Positions 1 through 10,782 of a stretch of 64,000 nt of DNA are shown here, in pieces. Position 1 is the first letter of the stretch. Each line of letters starts with the position of its first letter. The position numbers and the translations under genes are program-made. The DNA is taken from the NCBI RefSeq assembly GCF_019399895.1, contig NC_091883.1, forward strand, positions 223,476 to 287,475. The letters run 5' to 3'. Under the pieces are notes generated by a model. That model made no database searches. It was given only the letters and a program-made list of their open reading frames with translations, and was not told where the DNA came from. Source of the stretch: Cardiocondyla obscurior (Eukaryota; Arthropoda; Insecta; Hymenoptera; Formicidae).

Positions 1-3000
1 GTGGTAGGCGGTTGTTTGTATTTTTTCAATTTTTAGTAACTTGCAGGTTTGTTTAAACATTTCGCTTGTAAAATTCGTTCCTTGATCCGTGAGTAGTTTC
101 TCCGGTATTCCATGCTCGAATACGATCTTCGTTATAAATGCTTTTGCCACTGTCAGCGCTTCTTGGTTGGTAATTGGAATCGCCTTACTAAATTTTGTTA
201 AGGCGTCTTGGAATGTTAATATATATTTGTTCCATTCGTTTGACACGGGGAGTGGCCCTACAATATCCAGGGCGCATTTTTCAAAAGGTCGTTTAGGCGT
301 ATCCGTGATCGTTAGTGGCATTTTTGTTTGCCTACTTAATTTATTTTTCTGGCATGTTTCACATTTCTTTATGTATTTTTCAACATCCTTTGTTAGTCCG
401 TGCCAGTTATGTTTTAATCTCAATCGATTTATTGTTCGTGATACTCCCTGGTGTCCTCCCAGTGGAGAGTCGTGATATTCTTTTAAAATTTTTTCTTTTT
501 CTTCTGTCGTATAGTTTCGCGTTTCAGCGGTCGTATTTATGCTGACAGTTTTTTCGATTGGCGGGTTTCTACTGAGCGCGTCTGCGTTCGTATTTTTCTT
601 TCCTGCCTTGTGTAGAATCTCGTATGTATATTCTTCTAATTTTAATTGCCATCGGATTAATCGCGACCCTGGATCATTTACATTAAAAAGCCAGGTTAGT
701 GGTTTATGATCCGTAATGATGGTGAATTTTGTTCCGTACATGTATGGCCTAAAATGTTTAACAGCCCAGACTATGGCTAGTAATTCTTTTTCAGTTGTTG
801 TGTAATTCTTCTCTGCTTTATTCAATATGCGGCTTGCATAAGAGATCGGCCTGTCTTCTCCGATTTCACCTTGCGAAAGTATGGCTCCGATTGCTTGGTC
901 GGAGGCGTCCGTTGTGATTAAAAATTTTTTCGCAAAATCTGGGTAATTTAATACCGGTGCGGTAGTTAATTTTTCCTTGAGCATTTCAAATGCTTGCTGC
1001 TGCTCTATCTCCCACTTAAATTCTTGGCCTTTTCTAGTTAGATTTGTTAATGGTTTTGCTATTTTTGAGAAGTTAGCGATGAATTTTCTATAGTATCCGG
1101 ACAATCCGATAAAAGATTGAATATCCTTGATTCTTTTCGGAGTCGGATAATTTCTTACGACGGATATTTTAGACGGGTCTGGCCGTATTCCGCCTTCTGC
1201 TATTATATGTCCCAAGTACAGGACTTCTTTTCGTAGAAATTCGCATTTCCCTGGTTGTAATTTTAAATTGCGTTCTCTTAGCCTTTTAAAAACTTCTTTT
1301 AATCGTTCATTATGCTCGTGGAGAGTAGGGCCGTATATTACTATATCATCAAGGTATACCAGACACTTGATGCCTTGTAAACCAGATAAAACTGCATTCA
1401 TCAGCCGTTGAAATGTGGCTGGTGCATTTTTTAGTCCTAACGGCATACGATTAAATTCGTAATGTCCCAGAGTCGTTGAGAAGGCGGTTTTATTCCGGTC
1501 CTTATCGTGCATCGGAATCTGATGATATCCCGATGCTAAATCTAACGTGGAAAAGTACTTTGCTTGTCCTAGTTGATCTAGTATGTCTGTGATGTTAGGA
1601 ATCGAAAATGAGTCTCCAATTGTGATCTCATTTAATTTCCGAAAATCCACCACAATTCGAACTCTGGGATTTCCATTTTCGTCAGCTTTTTTCGGTACTA
1701 CCAGAATGGGTGCATTCCATTGGCTGGTACTTTCCCGTATTATTTTTTCTTGTAGCATTTTCTGTATTTGATTGTTTACCTCCGTTTTATGTCGTTCAGG
1801 CAGTCTGTATGGTCTACTATTTATTGGTTTTGCTTTTTCGTCCATGGAGATTTCATGTGCTACCGCTTTCGTACATGTTAAGGTATCTCCGTCTAAGTAG
1901 AATGTGTCACAAAAGTTGTCACACATTTCTAATAGAGACTTCATTTCTTCCTCGTTTAAATGTTCGGTGCATAAGGTGTCTCTTAATCTTTTTTGTCGTG
2001 ACTGTACGGGCTCCGAGTCACGCGTTCCGCGCAACACGAGTACTTCTTCTGCGTCAGCGGTTTTAATTCTTTTTATATTGACGTTCGGCGTGCTAAAGAC
2101 AATTTCGTTGTCCGAAGTATTTAATATACTTACCGGACAGATATTATTTATGGGTTCAACCAGGCAGCTTCCCATGAATACTCCGGGTTTGCATATTCTC
2201 GCCTGAATGATCCCGATGTGGTCGGTATTGGTGATGGCTCGGCAGATTGTCTCGCTGCGAGGTGGTAGAAGGATCTGTTCGTACGGCATTAATTTAAATA
2301 CGGTGTTACCCATTGTAAGGGTGCTTCTTTTTAAATCGCATACTGCTCCTTGTTTTTTCAGGAAGTCCATCCCTAGTATTCCCTCATAGTCCACGGGGAA
2401 ATTATCTTTTACTATGTGTGCTTTGTGTATTATCTCTGTGCGGCCTAGGTTAATTGTGGCTTTGATTCGTTCTAGCGTGATTGCCTTATGTCCGGTTACG
2501 CCTGTTAATGTTAATTTGTGGTCATTTAAGGGAGTGCTTCCCTTCAATTTTCCCACTTTTATTATAGTTATAGTTGCACCTGAGTCTAACAGGAAAGTTA
2601 TTTTTCCTTGCTTCGCTTCCTTTACTGGCAGGGTGATTAATTTTAGCCCGCGTGCTTTTTCCTGTGTCATCATTTGCGATACTTGATGCTTCCTTACTGT
2701 TTGCGTGGCCCACGTTGTCGAGTGTCTTTCTTTGTCGCTGCTATCGGCGTCTTGTGCATACGCTCGTGTCGTGGTGTTCACCTCGCGTTTTCTACGGTTA
2801 TTTGATGCGTCGCGCGTGGCGCGGGTCGGGTTACGCGAGGTTGTTGGTCGCCCGTGGATCTTCCAGCACTCTTCGCGTATATGCCCGTTGATATTGCAAT
2901 GCGTGCAATACTTCGAGGTCGCATTTACTTTTTCGTTTGCGTTGGCTCGCGGTAACGAGAATCGTTTTGCGTGACGGCTATTTTTACAGTCGTTTCCCGT

Positions 3001-4146
3001 ATGCCCTTGTTTTTCGCATTTTTGGCAATTTATGCTGCTTCGTGAAATTACTGGCGGGTATGTTTTTCCGTTTTCCGAGTAAACCCGCGCGGGGGTTCCC
3101 TGTTGCCGTTCTTCAATTGTGGCTCCTGCGACTGCCTCAGAGAGGGTCGTGTAATTGCGGGAACGTATTATCATTTGGAGATGCTTGTGCAATCTGTTTT
3201 GATATACGACCAGTACTTGTTTTTGTAGAGAGTTCTAAATACCTAAATTTTGTTCGTGCGAGTATGCGGCATCGTCACTCAATGCGTCGTATAAATCCGT
3301 CGTTAGTCGGTTTGCTCTTGCTCCGAATGCTTGAGCGCTTTCGCCTGCTCGCTGTTTTAGTTTAAGGAAGTCGGTTTGTAGGTGTACGACTCCTTTCTTT
3401 TGTAAATATGCTTCTTCTACGGCCTTTATAAATTGCCGAAAATTAGTTATTTTCTTTGTTTCAAATCGCATTAGGGCGTGTCCCCTTAATTTTGTATATA
3501 ATACCTCGGCTAGTAATAACTTTACTTGCGTTGGTTTAATTCTACGCGCGGCGAATTCGCAGGATCGTGTGAAGTCGCGGACCTCTCTTGTGTCTCCGTA
3601 AAAAGTCGGGACTATCTTAACTGCCTCTTTTAATGATATAAATTCGTCCGACTGATCGAGTGTAAGTCTCGCGTCCTCGTCGTCTTCCTCTTCTGGTATT
3701 TGATCTATCATCCGCGTGAGCTGTAACTCGGGTTTTACCGCGTTAAGTCCGGCTTCCATTCGATCCATCCTTTAGTTTATTTCTTGCATTGCTTCTAGTA
3801 GTATGAGAGTGGTGTCATTTTGTGAGATCTCGGGTTTCGAGTTCGTGATAGGAGAGGAATGAGCGTGCTCGGATCGTTCTTCTTCCTCTGTACTTTCTTT
3901 AGGCGGATTTTCACTTTCCGAAGGTCCAGAATTTTCAGTTTCATGTCCTTCGTCAGTAATCGTCAGCATGAAATTTTTTCCGTTGGCTGTGCGGATAGTC
4001 GTTTGTGCGGAGGTGCGCGTTTGTCTGTAGGGTCTCTCGATGTTTTCGTACGTTGCTGTCGGATCGTCGTCAAATTCGTCACTCGAATCATTAAAAACGT
4101 CAGTATGCCACGTGGCAGTAGGTTTCGCAGCGTGCTTTCGCGACAT
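1..4146 (-). pseudogene. gag-pol polyprotein of gypsy element 1, two nonsense codons, open at left edge
   Basis: Gag begins at ATG 4146. One reading frame carries gag and pol to the window edge, broken by TAA at 3772-3774 and TAG at 3235-3237; the second stop sits where element 2 has Trp. Visible in order are an acidic Gag N-terminus, a capsid-like region (3235-3768), two CCHC zinc knuckles (around 3027-2990 and 2905-2860), a protease with LLDSGAT near 2585, reverse transcriptase with YLDD near 1345-1356, an RNase H segment TDHKPLTWLF near 700, and the integrase core running off at position 1. Pol shows no stop from 3234 to 1 at the points I checked. A single gag-pol frame fits some gypsy families but not classical errantiviruses with a -1 shift. 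The protein would be structural and replicative for an intracellular retroelement particle; as it stands it is broken. Confidence 0.88.
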
Positions 4147-4485
4147 TTTACTTTTTCGGTTTTTCGTCTCTGCGAATTTCGCGGTCGCGTTTGTTTATAG
4201 CGTCTGCCAAGACAGGAAGTCAGTCGTTTGATTTGTTGTAAGAAAGATTTTTTCGTTAACTTACAGTAGTAGTATGGAACGCATGCTGTCTTCTGCTGGT
4301 TCTTTCCTTTCGCTTATGCTTGTGTATTTGGCGGGTACCGTAACGTGAGCTGCTTGGCTGTCTTTCTCGTTGACGTTGTCCTCACCTTGTTTTATCTTTT
4401 CTGTTTCAGCCGTGTACTACCAGCAACACCGGGCGGTGTAAGGGCGAAAAAAAAAAAAATTTTTCGTTTTTTTTTTTTCGGGGGG

Positions 4486-4506
4486 CGGATCCCACCGTTG
4501 CCACCA
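4486..4506 (-). other. Primer-binding site of gypsy element 1
   Basis: On the minus strand the bases just inside the LTR start TGGTGGCAACGGTGGGAT, three bases from the LTR end. The same motif lies at the matching place in element 2. It is complementary to a tRNA 3' end of the form CCCACCGTTGCCACCA, which resembles insect tRNA-Leu; the tRNA assignment is from memory. Confidence 0.65.
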
Positions 4507-4509
4507 ATT

Positions 4510-4932
4510 TGTTGCACCGGAGCGGTGCACGGGGTCCGTCCTCCGAATATTACACTTTCCAGTGTATTAGGTGGCACGGATTTTTGTAAATAAATATACT
4601 CTTAGTCGTATAAAGTATATTGGTGAATTTATTTCTCTTTGATGTTTCGGTGATAGAGTTACGAGTCGCTACCTCGAACTGCCGAACTGACTTGCACGAG
4701 CTTCGGAGCTCGTGCATTATATATTATTATTTTTTAGTCTTGTCAGCAAAATAGCAGAAGGAAGTGGCCGCGTGCCCTACTGCCTTCTGCTGATAGCGCG
4801 TGATGTTGAAAGGCTGACAAGACGGATTCTTGAGCTCAGCAGATTCCAACAGTTTGGCAATCTGCTGAGTTGTGTATAAAAATGTGTCGCGCGTGGTGGT
4901 CAATGACCAGCGTGCGCTGTCGGGTTACAACA
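4510..4932 (-). repeat. 5' LTR of gypsy element 1
   Basis: The 423-bp segment has TGTTGC at its left edge and ACAACA at its right edge, the TG...CA ends of an LTR. It sits directly outside the primer-binding site. Its first 30 bases resemble the solo LTR at 41335-41873. Inside are nested inverted repeats: GTCTTGTCAGC (about 4737) pairs with GCTGACAAGAC (about 4812), and an AGCAGAAGG-type arm pairs with CCTTCTGCT, so the transcript should fold into a long stem. Confidence 0.85.
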
Positions 4933-5024
4933 TAGCTCACCGCGTGGCTACTACTTTTACCTGATAACGTGAACGTCAACGACATGTTTGATACTGAGTT
5001 TATATGGTATGATGTTTATCTTTA

Positions 5025-5498
5025 AATTGTATTTCTACCGTTCGGAGAAATTGTATCCATAATTGTCCACAGTTTTTTTTATTATAGCGTTGATATGACG
5101 AATGATTGTATTCAATTTGTGTTGCATTATTTCCCAGATACCGCTCGAGTTCTCGCGGTGGTCAAAGATTATCGAAGCTATCATAAATATATGGCGCGAT
5201 CTCCTCTCTTTGCATATGCTACCCAGTGGGTGCCAAGTTCTTCAACGTTATTTAAATTCACAATACCGCTTTCGTTTCGATATACTCCCCCAAATGGTAA
5301 GGCGTTACGCATAAAAACACCTTTAAAATATGGAATGCGCATATGTTTCGCTATCTGCTTTAACTGTAAATCGGTGGTGGCGCCTTTGGGAATTTTTAAT
5401 TCCGCATCGGCGTTTTTGTTTTCCTTTTTCATTTTTCTTTTTAACCCCACCACCGCGTTTGTATGAACTGAGGTAAACTCCACGGCCCTCCATAGCAT
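5025..5498 (-). pseudogene. Adenain-like cysteine protease of the Polinton
   Basis: The open part (5498-5181) contains the element-family pattern RIPYF..GVFMRN, NESGIVNL and GTHWVAYAKRGDRAIY; the His of THW is the expected catalytic residue. Beyond 5181 the similarity continues to about 5025 in another frame, past a nonsense codon, into a segment with NCGQL that holds the expected nucleophile Cys; the second Cys of the usual CGxxC is Trp here. In adenoviruses this ULP1-fold enzyme matures the virion; Polintons carry a homologue. At least one frameshift and one stop show this copy is dead. The true N-terminus is unclear because the reading frame overlaps the end of the PLA2-like gene by about 175 bases. 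Confidence 0.75.
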
Positions 5499-6063
5499 GA
5501 TTGTGACGTTTTATTTCTTCAAGTTGACGCTGCACAGCTTTGTTATCATTTACAGCCTTTGCGATTTTTGCGGCACCACCAGCTAGCGAACCAATAACAC
5601 CCAATAATGGCAAAAGCGGTAAAACACCGTCACGTTTCGCTACTGGAAGTATTCGTTTTTTCGTCGTTTTCTTCGATGATTTCTTTCTTTTTGAGTGTAA
5701 ACCCATACCAAGTTTCGTTTTTGTTTTCATGGCTGCCCATACGGTTGTGGCTGCAACTTTTTCCCCAAAACCAGAATCTTTTGCTTTAATACGTTGCAGT
5801 GCTTTATTGGCAAGAATATTATCGGCCACGTGTCGCTCAGCAAGATCGTCGCTACGCGAATATGCTATATCGTGATCGCGACAAGCTGCATCCAATAGAT
5901 TAATACCGTGATCTCCCCTGGCAAGTCGTTCGTTCAATCGAGTTCCCGGACCACAAAAATGGTAGCCAGGTATGTGTAATTCAAAAGGAAGTGCGTTGAT
6001 CGCTCTGTTTAATAGACTTTGTTTAGTTGTTTTTAGACATTCAACAGTTTTATAAACGGCGTG
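5323..6063 (-). CDS. PLA2-like / protein-X-like virion protein of the Polinton, start not clear
   Basis: Near its N-terminus the frame has the calcium-loop pattern FCGPGTRL followed by DAACRDHDIAY, which keeps the His-Asp pair of parvovirus VP1-type phospholipase A2 domains. The middle is basic (KRKKSSKKTTKKR) and is followed by a hydrophobic Gly/Ala stretch LLPLLGVIGSLAGGAAKIAK, like adenovirus core protein X or minor capsid peptides. Such PLA2 plus pX-like proteins are described in adintoviruses. The frame is open up to a stop near 6064 without a convincing ATG; the first ATG, at 5937, falls after the calcium loop, so the start codon may be lost. The C-terminus beyond GRGVYLSSYKRGGG overlaps the protease in another frame, either a real overlap or the trace of a small indel. 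Confidence 0.65.
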   Translation of the reverse strand, partial: HAVYKTVECLKTTKQSLLNRAINALPFELHIPGYHFCGPGTRLNERLARGDHGINLLDAACRDHDIAYSRSDDLAERHVADNILANKALQRIKAKDSGFGEKVAATTVWAAMKTKTKLGMGLHSKRKKSSKKTTKKRILPVAKRDGVLPLLPLLGVIGSLAGGAAKIAKAVNDNKAVQRQLEEIKRHNHAMEGRGVYLSSYKRGGGVKKKNEKGKQKRRCGIKNSQRRHHRFTVKADSETYAHSIF

Positions 6064-6260
6064 GGGTTATTAATATAAGTTTTTCAATGATATCATTGAA
6101 TTGATTTTTAAGTATTTGGAAGCTTATTCTACAAATAGTCTATATGTCGATAAAAATCATTCGACATGAACAGAAACATCTTCAATACTAAACATTTAAT
6201 TGACATACACAGCTATAAATATACCCGTCATAGTGATATCGTTCTTATTTAGAAAGTAGA
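6064..6260. promoter_or_regulatory. Divergent intergenic promoter region with TATA box
   Basis: This 200-base AT-rich gap separates the leftward PLA2-like gene from the rightward ATPase. TATAAATA at 6214-6221 lies 47 bases before the ATPase ATG, a normal core-promoter spacing for the rightward gene. I see no equally clear TATA for the leftward gene. Confidence 0.4.
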
Positions 6261-6946
6261 ATGCGGTTCATACAACAAGCGCCACCAATTAAGGTGGTGA
6301 ATTTCGATGATGAGTTAATAAGTGAACGTGAGATACGCAGGCATGGAAACATGCTACCGAGCTCTATTCGAGCTATCATTTGCGGTTCATCGAATTGTGG
6401 TAAGACTAACGTACTGATAAGTCTGCTAGAAAGTCCACATGGGCTACGATTTGAAAATGTTTATGTATACTCAAAATCGCTGCAACAGCTGAAATATCAG
6501 TATTTAAAAGAGATATTGACACCAATAGAAGAAATTGGTTATTTCACATTTTCAAATAACAGTGATGTTGTTCCGCCGAGCAAAGCACTTCTGAATTCCA
6601 TCTTTATCTTTGATGACATAGCATGCGATAAGCAAGATGTTGTAAGAGAATACTTTGCGATGGGGCGACACGCGAGCGTTGACAGCTTTTATCTTTGTCA
6701 AACGTATGCGAAAATACCGGAGCATCTCATACGTGACAATACGAATTTATTGGTCCTATTCAAACAGGATGGTACAAATATGAAACATGTATAGATCACG
6801 TAAACACTGATATGTCTTTTGAAGATTTTAATAAATTGTGCCAACTATGTTGGGAAAAAAAGTATGGATTTGTAGTGATTGACAAGGACAGTGCCATTTC
6901 AAATGGTCGATATAGAAAGGGATTTAACGACTTTGCTGTATCTTAA
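6261..6946 (+). pseudogene. FtsK/HerA-type genome-packaging ATPase of the Polinton, one frameshift
   Basis: The N-terminal 177 residues are open from ATG 6261. They contain a Walker A-like CGSSNCGKTN (about residues 41-50) and a Walker B IFIFDDIA (about 113-120). A one-base frameshift near 6790 ends this frame; the C-terminus continues in another frame through a Trp- and Lys-rich segment to TAA 6944-6946. In Polintons and adeno-like viruses this ATPase pumps DNA into capsids. The TATA box 47 bases upstream and the short spacing to the next gene suggest a rightward transcription block. The family assignment rests on motif plus context. Confidence 0.78.
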
Positions 6947-6995
6947 TGTAATCAGTCGTTGTTTATACACCGATCAGACAACCATTGCGCTCGAT

Positions 6996-8183
6996 ATGAA
7001 TACCACTAATAAACTTAAAAATCATGAAACAATTGTAAAGAAAATCGCTCAAACGAGTGATTCAATTCGCAAAAAATATCATGCTATGAAAACGAGAAAA
7101 ATGGATGAGGATATTGCACTGGAGCGGCATTTTAAACCCATCGTTGAACCTTTAAAACAAATTGTGGAAAACACTGTTGTAAACAACGAAGCCGAATCAG
7201 TTATACCGAAGAATGAATTGTATTACTCTGGAGAAGAAGTGTCGACACCAAAACATAAGCGGGCAATCTCCTCGTCTCTGATATTATTATCTGAAGAAAG
7301 AGAATATAACAGATCGGCACTAAAACGGAAAAGTGTAAACGCAACATCTTCAATAATGACATCAACTCCGAAACGTGTAAACACAATATCTTCAATAATG
7401 GTATCAACTTTAATTAAATCAATGTTGAAACGATGAAACACCGATCTACATACATTAAACAAGACATCTAAGACTGTGGGTCAGCGAAATTTATCACTTG
7501 AATTTTTACATGCTAATTCCATCGATGAAATTTTTAATTCCGCGGATACTGAACAGCTGGTAACATCTATTCGACAACAGTTGCAAACAGCTGATGGTTG
7601 GAAAATTCTTCAGACTTATTATGGACCATTAGAACAGAAATATCTAGGTGCTGTACTGAGTGGCAAAAAATCTGTTAACATCGATAGCGTTTATGAAGTA
7701 TATTTCAACGATAGTGGAACCATGGTTGGTAGCAAACGTATTGAGTTGAATAAAAACGATGATATATTCATAGATGGTAAAAAGTATTCTGGGACGGTAG
7801 GACTTTACGAATTAATTTTTATGAAATTTCCCAATGAAAGCAGTTACACGGATATTGATAAACAGTAATATAAAAGTATACTTTTGTCAACAAACGCTCA
7901 TAAACGCGATTACAGTGAGCAAAATCAAGTAAAGAGTAACAAAGGTCACAAGTACAAGAGTATAATCGTTCCATTATTGGATACAAAAGTTGGACAAGGC
8001 ATACCAAGCACTGTGATAGTAAATGATAACAAAATTGATTACATTCATTGGAATGATCCAAACGAGCTTGTGGATCGACTTCGATTACTCGAAGCTTCAC
8101 GTCATGCAGGCCATAACGCTCACGATAATAAGATTTTATCAATTATCGAAGAACTTCGCGAGGCTGGACTTATCATAAATTGA
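6996..8183 (+). pseudogene. Conserved Polinton gene of unknown function, two in-frame stops
   Basis: Three consecutive open pieces (6996-7436, 7476-7868, 7884-8183) lie in one frame and are separated only by TGA at 7434-7436 and TAA at 7866-7868, so I read them as one gene of about 395 codons. The N-terminal third is charged and probably coiled coil (SDSIRKKYHAMKTRKMDED). The middle contains YYGPLEQKYLG and VGLYELIFMKFP. The end contains NDNKIDYIHWNDPNELVDR and ILSIIEELREAG. I recognise the type from insect Polintons, where it is uncharacterised; I assign no function. The ATG at 6996 is the first Met after the end of the ATPase gene. Confidence 0.7.
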
Positions 8184-8218
8184 AGTATGCATATGTAATT
8201 CATTCATTTAACATTGAA

Positions 8219-8554
8219 ATGCCGATCAACAAGTTTGGAGCATTGCTTGGTGGAGAAGGAGAAGGAAGTGGTGTCGATTATTATCAATATAATGCATTAG
8301 TTAGAAATTTTGTTCGTGATAACGCTCTTTGTACAATATCCACCGATTATGATGCGAGATCGCGTAAAATTATACGTGTGGCAGAACCTACGGATGATAC
8401 CGATGCAACCAATAAGCGATATGTTCAACAGAATGTTAACATTTTAAAAGATCAACTAGATGAGCTGAATAAGAAAATAGAAATACTACAGAGTAGTCTG
8501 CAGGTTGTGGTAAACACGCTTCGTAACAAATTTATTCGCGGTGAACAGAATTAA
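8219..8554 (+). CDS. Small Polinton protein with C-terminal coiled coil, function unknown
   Basis: The open frame from ATG 8219 gives about 111 residues. After a Gly-rich stretch (GALLGGEGEGSG) comes YYQYNALVRNFVRDNAL, then DARSRKIIRVAEPTDDTDATNKRYV. The C-terminal 45 residues have heptad spacing typical of a coiled coil (ILKDQLDELNKKIEILQSSL). The DATNKRYV plus coiled-coil arrangement recalls trimeric fibre or tail proteins, so a structural virion role is possible but unproven. In-frame ATG 8180 would add 13 residues; I prefer 8219 because 8180 overlaps the previous gene. The frame is undamaged. Confidence 0.6.
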   Translation: MPINKFGALLGGEGEGSGVDYYQYNALVRNFVRDNALCTISTDYDARSRKIIRVAEPTDDTDATNKRYVQQNVNILKDQLDELNKKIEILQSSLQVVVNTLRNKFIRGEQN

Positions 8555-8563
8555 ACAGCTGCT

Positions 8564-8583
8564 GTTGCCGTTGCCGTTGCCGT
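8564..8583 (+). repeat. TTGCCG hexanucleotide microsatellite
   Basis: About three copies of TTGCCG lie between the coiled-coil gene stop and the integrase gene. They are too short to say more. Confidence 0.7.
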
Positions 8584-9553
8584 TATCATTATCGCAGAAT
8601 TAATAGTGCAGTGAATCTCAAAGCTCTAACATGTCTGAAAAAATAAGCTCTGAGAAGCGGCAGTTGATAAACAAATTGCATACTCCAGCGAGAAGAAATT
8701 TTTCTCGGAGGCATGTCATAGTGCATGGATATGATGACTTATGGCAAGCTGATTTGGTTGAGATGCGTTCATATACACATGCCAACAAAGGCTACCACTA
8801 CATACTAACAATTATCGATGTGCTGAGTAAGCACGCATGGGCAATGCCATTGAAGACGAAGAGCGGTATCGAAGTTGCTATGGTGATTGCAAAGATACTT
8901 CGAAATAATGCAAGATGCCCGAATAATCTTCAAACTGACAAGGGTAAAGAATTTTACAATGGAAATGTGCAGAATTTGTTAAAGAAATATGGTATTAATC
9001 ACTATTCCACATACTCCATAATGAAAGCGTCAGTTGTCGAGCGGTTTAACCGAACGCTTAAAAATGATATGTGAAAAATGTTTACGCTCAATGGAAATTA
9101 TAAATAGATTGATTCACTACAACAGCTTGTTTTGGATTATAACATGCGAAGACATCGAACTATCGGCATGCAACCTGTCGACGTTACTCCAGAAAACGCG
9201 AGCGAACTCTTGGCAACGGTGTACAGCCGTATAATGATCGCAGCTCTAGCGCGATTTAAGGTTGATGGTTTAGTACGCATAAGCAAGTTCAAAACATTAT
9301 TTGAAAAAGGTTATACATCGAATTGGACTACCGAAGTGTTTAAAATCATCAAAGTGCAGAAAACTAATCTCGCAACGTACACGGGCCACCAGAGATAGCG
9401 TTGGCGGTACACTAGTCTCTCCGGTCTGCGCCGACGGCGGCGTGCGCGCACGTGTGCCGCGAAGCCGCGAAGCGCCGATATAACAAATTTTTAGAATACT
9501 ATCCCTAAAAAAAAATATGTTTTATTAATAAAATTAATATTTTAAATTCAATC

Positions 9554-9668
9554 TTGTCTTGAAAAAGACAATTTATAATTTCGGTCGCTGTCTCGAAAAA
9601 GACAAGTAATACTTTTAATGTTGTCTTGAAAAAGACAGTTTGAATTTTGTATGTCTTGAGAAAGACAA
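9554..9668. repeat. Four short GAAA-loop hairpin repeats near the transposase 3' end
   Basis: Four copies of a palindromic motif of the form TGTCTTGAAAAAGACA occur at about 30-36 base spacing. The first is a perfect 7-bp stem with a GAAA loop (9554-9571). A related half site, TTTCTCAAGACA, lies in inverted sense near 10955 on the other side of the transposase. The arrangement suggests transposase-binding repeats of an IR/DR-type Tc1 element; no direct proof. Confidence 0.6.
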
Positions 9669-9711
9669 TTTGATATCCCCTGAGTAGGCCGATCAATCGT
9701 AAATATTTGCC

Positions 9712-9727
9712 GGCCCTGAAAAGGGCC
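9712..9727 (-). promoter_or_regulatory. Histone-type 3' stem-loop downstream of the transposase stop
   Basis: Read on the minus strand, 30 bases after the transposase stop, the sequence is GGCCCTTTTCAGGGCC: a 6-bp stem with a UUUC loop, matching the animal replication-dependent histone mRNA stem-loop consensus GGYYYU-UUUC-ARRRCC. The flanks (CGAAC before, GGCAA after) only partly fit. It could be a captured histone 3' end or coincidence. Confidence 0.45.
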
Positions 9728-9756
9728 GTTCGTGGGCGAAGCTGCGGAGGAAGACC

Positions 9757-10782
9757 TCAATAATCTGTCCAGTATCCGGACCGGTCGATCACTTGATTGA
9801 GACGATTAGGAATCGAATCAATCAAGTTTGCGAAAAAGTCTGGTTGGAACCGAAGTCCTTCCCAAACTTCCTTCGCATGGTCGACCAATGCTGCTATCGT
9901 CCTATCCCTTCGTGGTTCCCATCGCTGAACCATTTGCGCCCAAACGTTCTCTATTAAATTCAAATCGGGCGAACGAGCTGGCCAGTCGATCAAAAGAATC
10001 TCGGGATGATCCCGGAACCACGCTTGTGTTTCACGTGACGTATGGACAGCGGAATTATCCTGCACTAATCGGATAATTGGCATATCCTCTTCAGGGTATA
10101 TTGCGCGTCCTGAAGGAAGAAGAACTTCTTCCAGTATGCGAATATACACTGTCGAGTTCATTCTCTTAGGAATGTGTACCAATTCTCCGATTGCAGTACC
10201 GGATACCCATCCCCACATCGCACACGATTTCCTTCCACTTCTGTGGAGAGGCACAACGTGATTCGGGTTCAACCGTTGCTCTTTTGGACGCCATACGTGT
10301 GGCCTGTGGTCATCACACGATACGAAGACCTTTTCATCGGTCCATATCGTGGATTCCCACTCCGCACGGCTCGTCGCTAAATTTTCTAACGCGAACGCGA
10401 TTCGTTGCTCCTGATGACCAGGAGTCAACGGAATTTTGTGGGCGGGACGATAGCAGTATAACCCGGCTTCGTTTAAACGTCGCCGGGCGGTACTCGCGGA
10501 CACTGGAACTTCCGCTGCGTTGATCGCCTCTTGGACGGTGCCAAAAGGACGATCCACAACGCGAGCGACGATGGTCTCGTCCTCTTCTGTAGTAATCCGA
10601 GGACGACGATTTTCACGATGATCATGCAAAGCATGATCCCCGTCTTCAGTAAATCGTCGTATCCACCGTCGTACAGTAGGTTCAGAGCAAGGAATATCAG
10701 CAGCAATTTCTGCTACCGATCTTCCCGCCTGCTACTGTCCGACAATTCGTCCTCGAATTTCTGAGCACAAGATTGGAGCCAT
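9757..10782 (-). pseudogene. Tc1-like (IS630 superfamily) transposase with one in-frame stop
   Basis: From ATG 10782 one frame of about 341 codons runs to 9757, broken only by TAG at 10732-10734 (about codon 17). The N-terminus has a helix-turn-helix look (RSVAEIAADIPCSEPTVRRW). The catalytic triad is WTDEKVF, RLVQDNSAVHTS and SPDLNLIENVW; I count 35 residues between second Asp and Glu (DD35E). The length is normal for Tc1-type enzymes. Apart from the single stop it looks little decayed, which suggests a later arrival than the Polinton it sits in. Confidence 0.85.

Larger units (their letters stand above)
1..4932 (-). mobile_element. Ty3/gypsy-type LTR retrotransposon, element 1 (left part outside window)
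   Basis: The element reads right to left: LTR at 4510-4932, primer-binding site, then gag and pol in one frame down to position 1. The 3' LTR and any env lie outside the window, so a target duplication cannot be tested. The gag, protease, reverse transcriptase, RNase H and integrase regions match, region by region, a second element at 37404-45914 that has an env-like region, so an errantivirus-like relative is likely. The two are clearly diverged rather than recent copies of each other. Confidence 0.92.

Noticed and set aside
4392..4593. Short ORFs on both strands over the A and T runs at 4445-4480
   Set aside because: Leader region of gypsy element 1 next to the primer site; low-complexity translation only.
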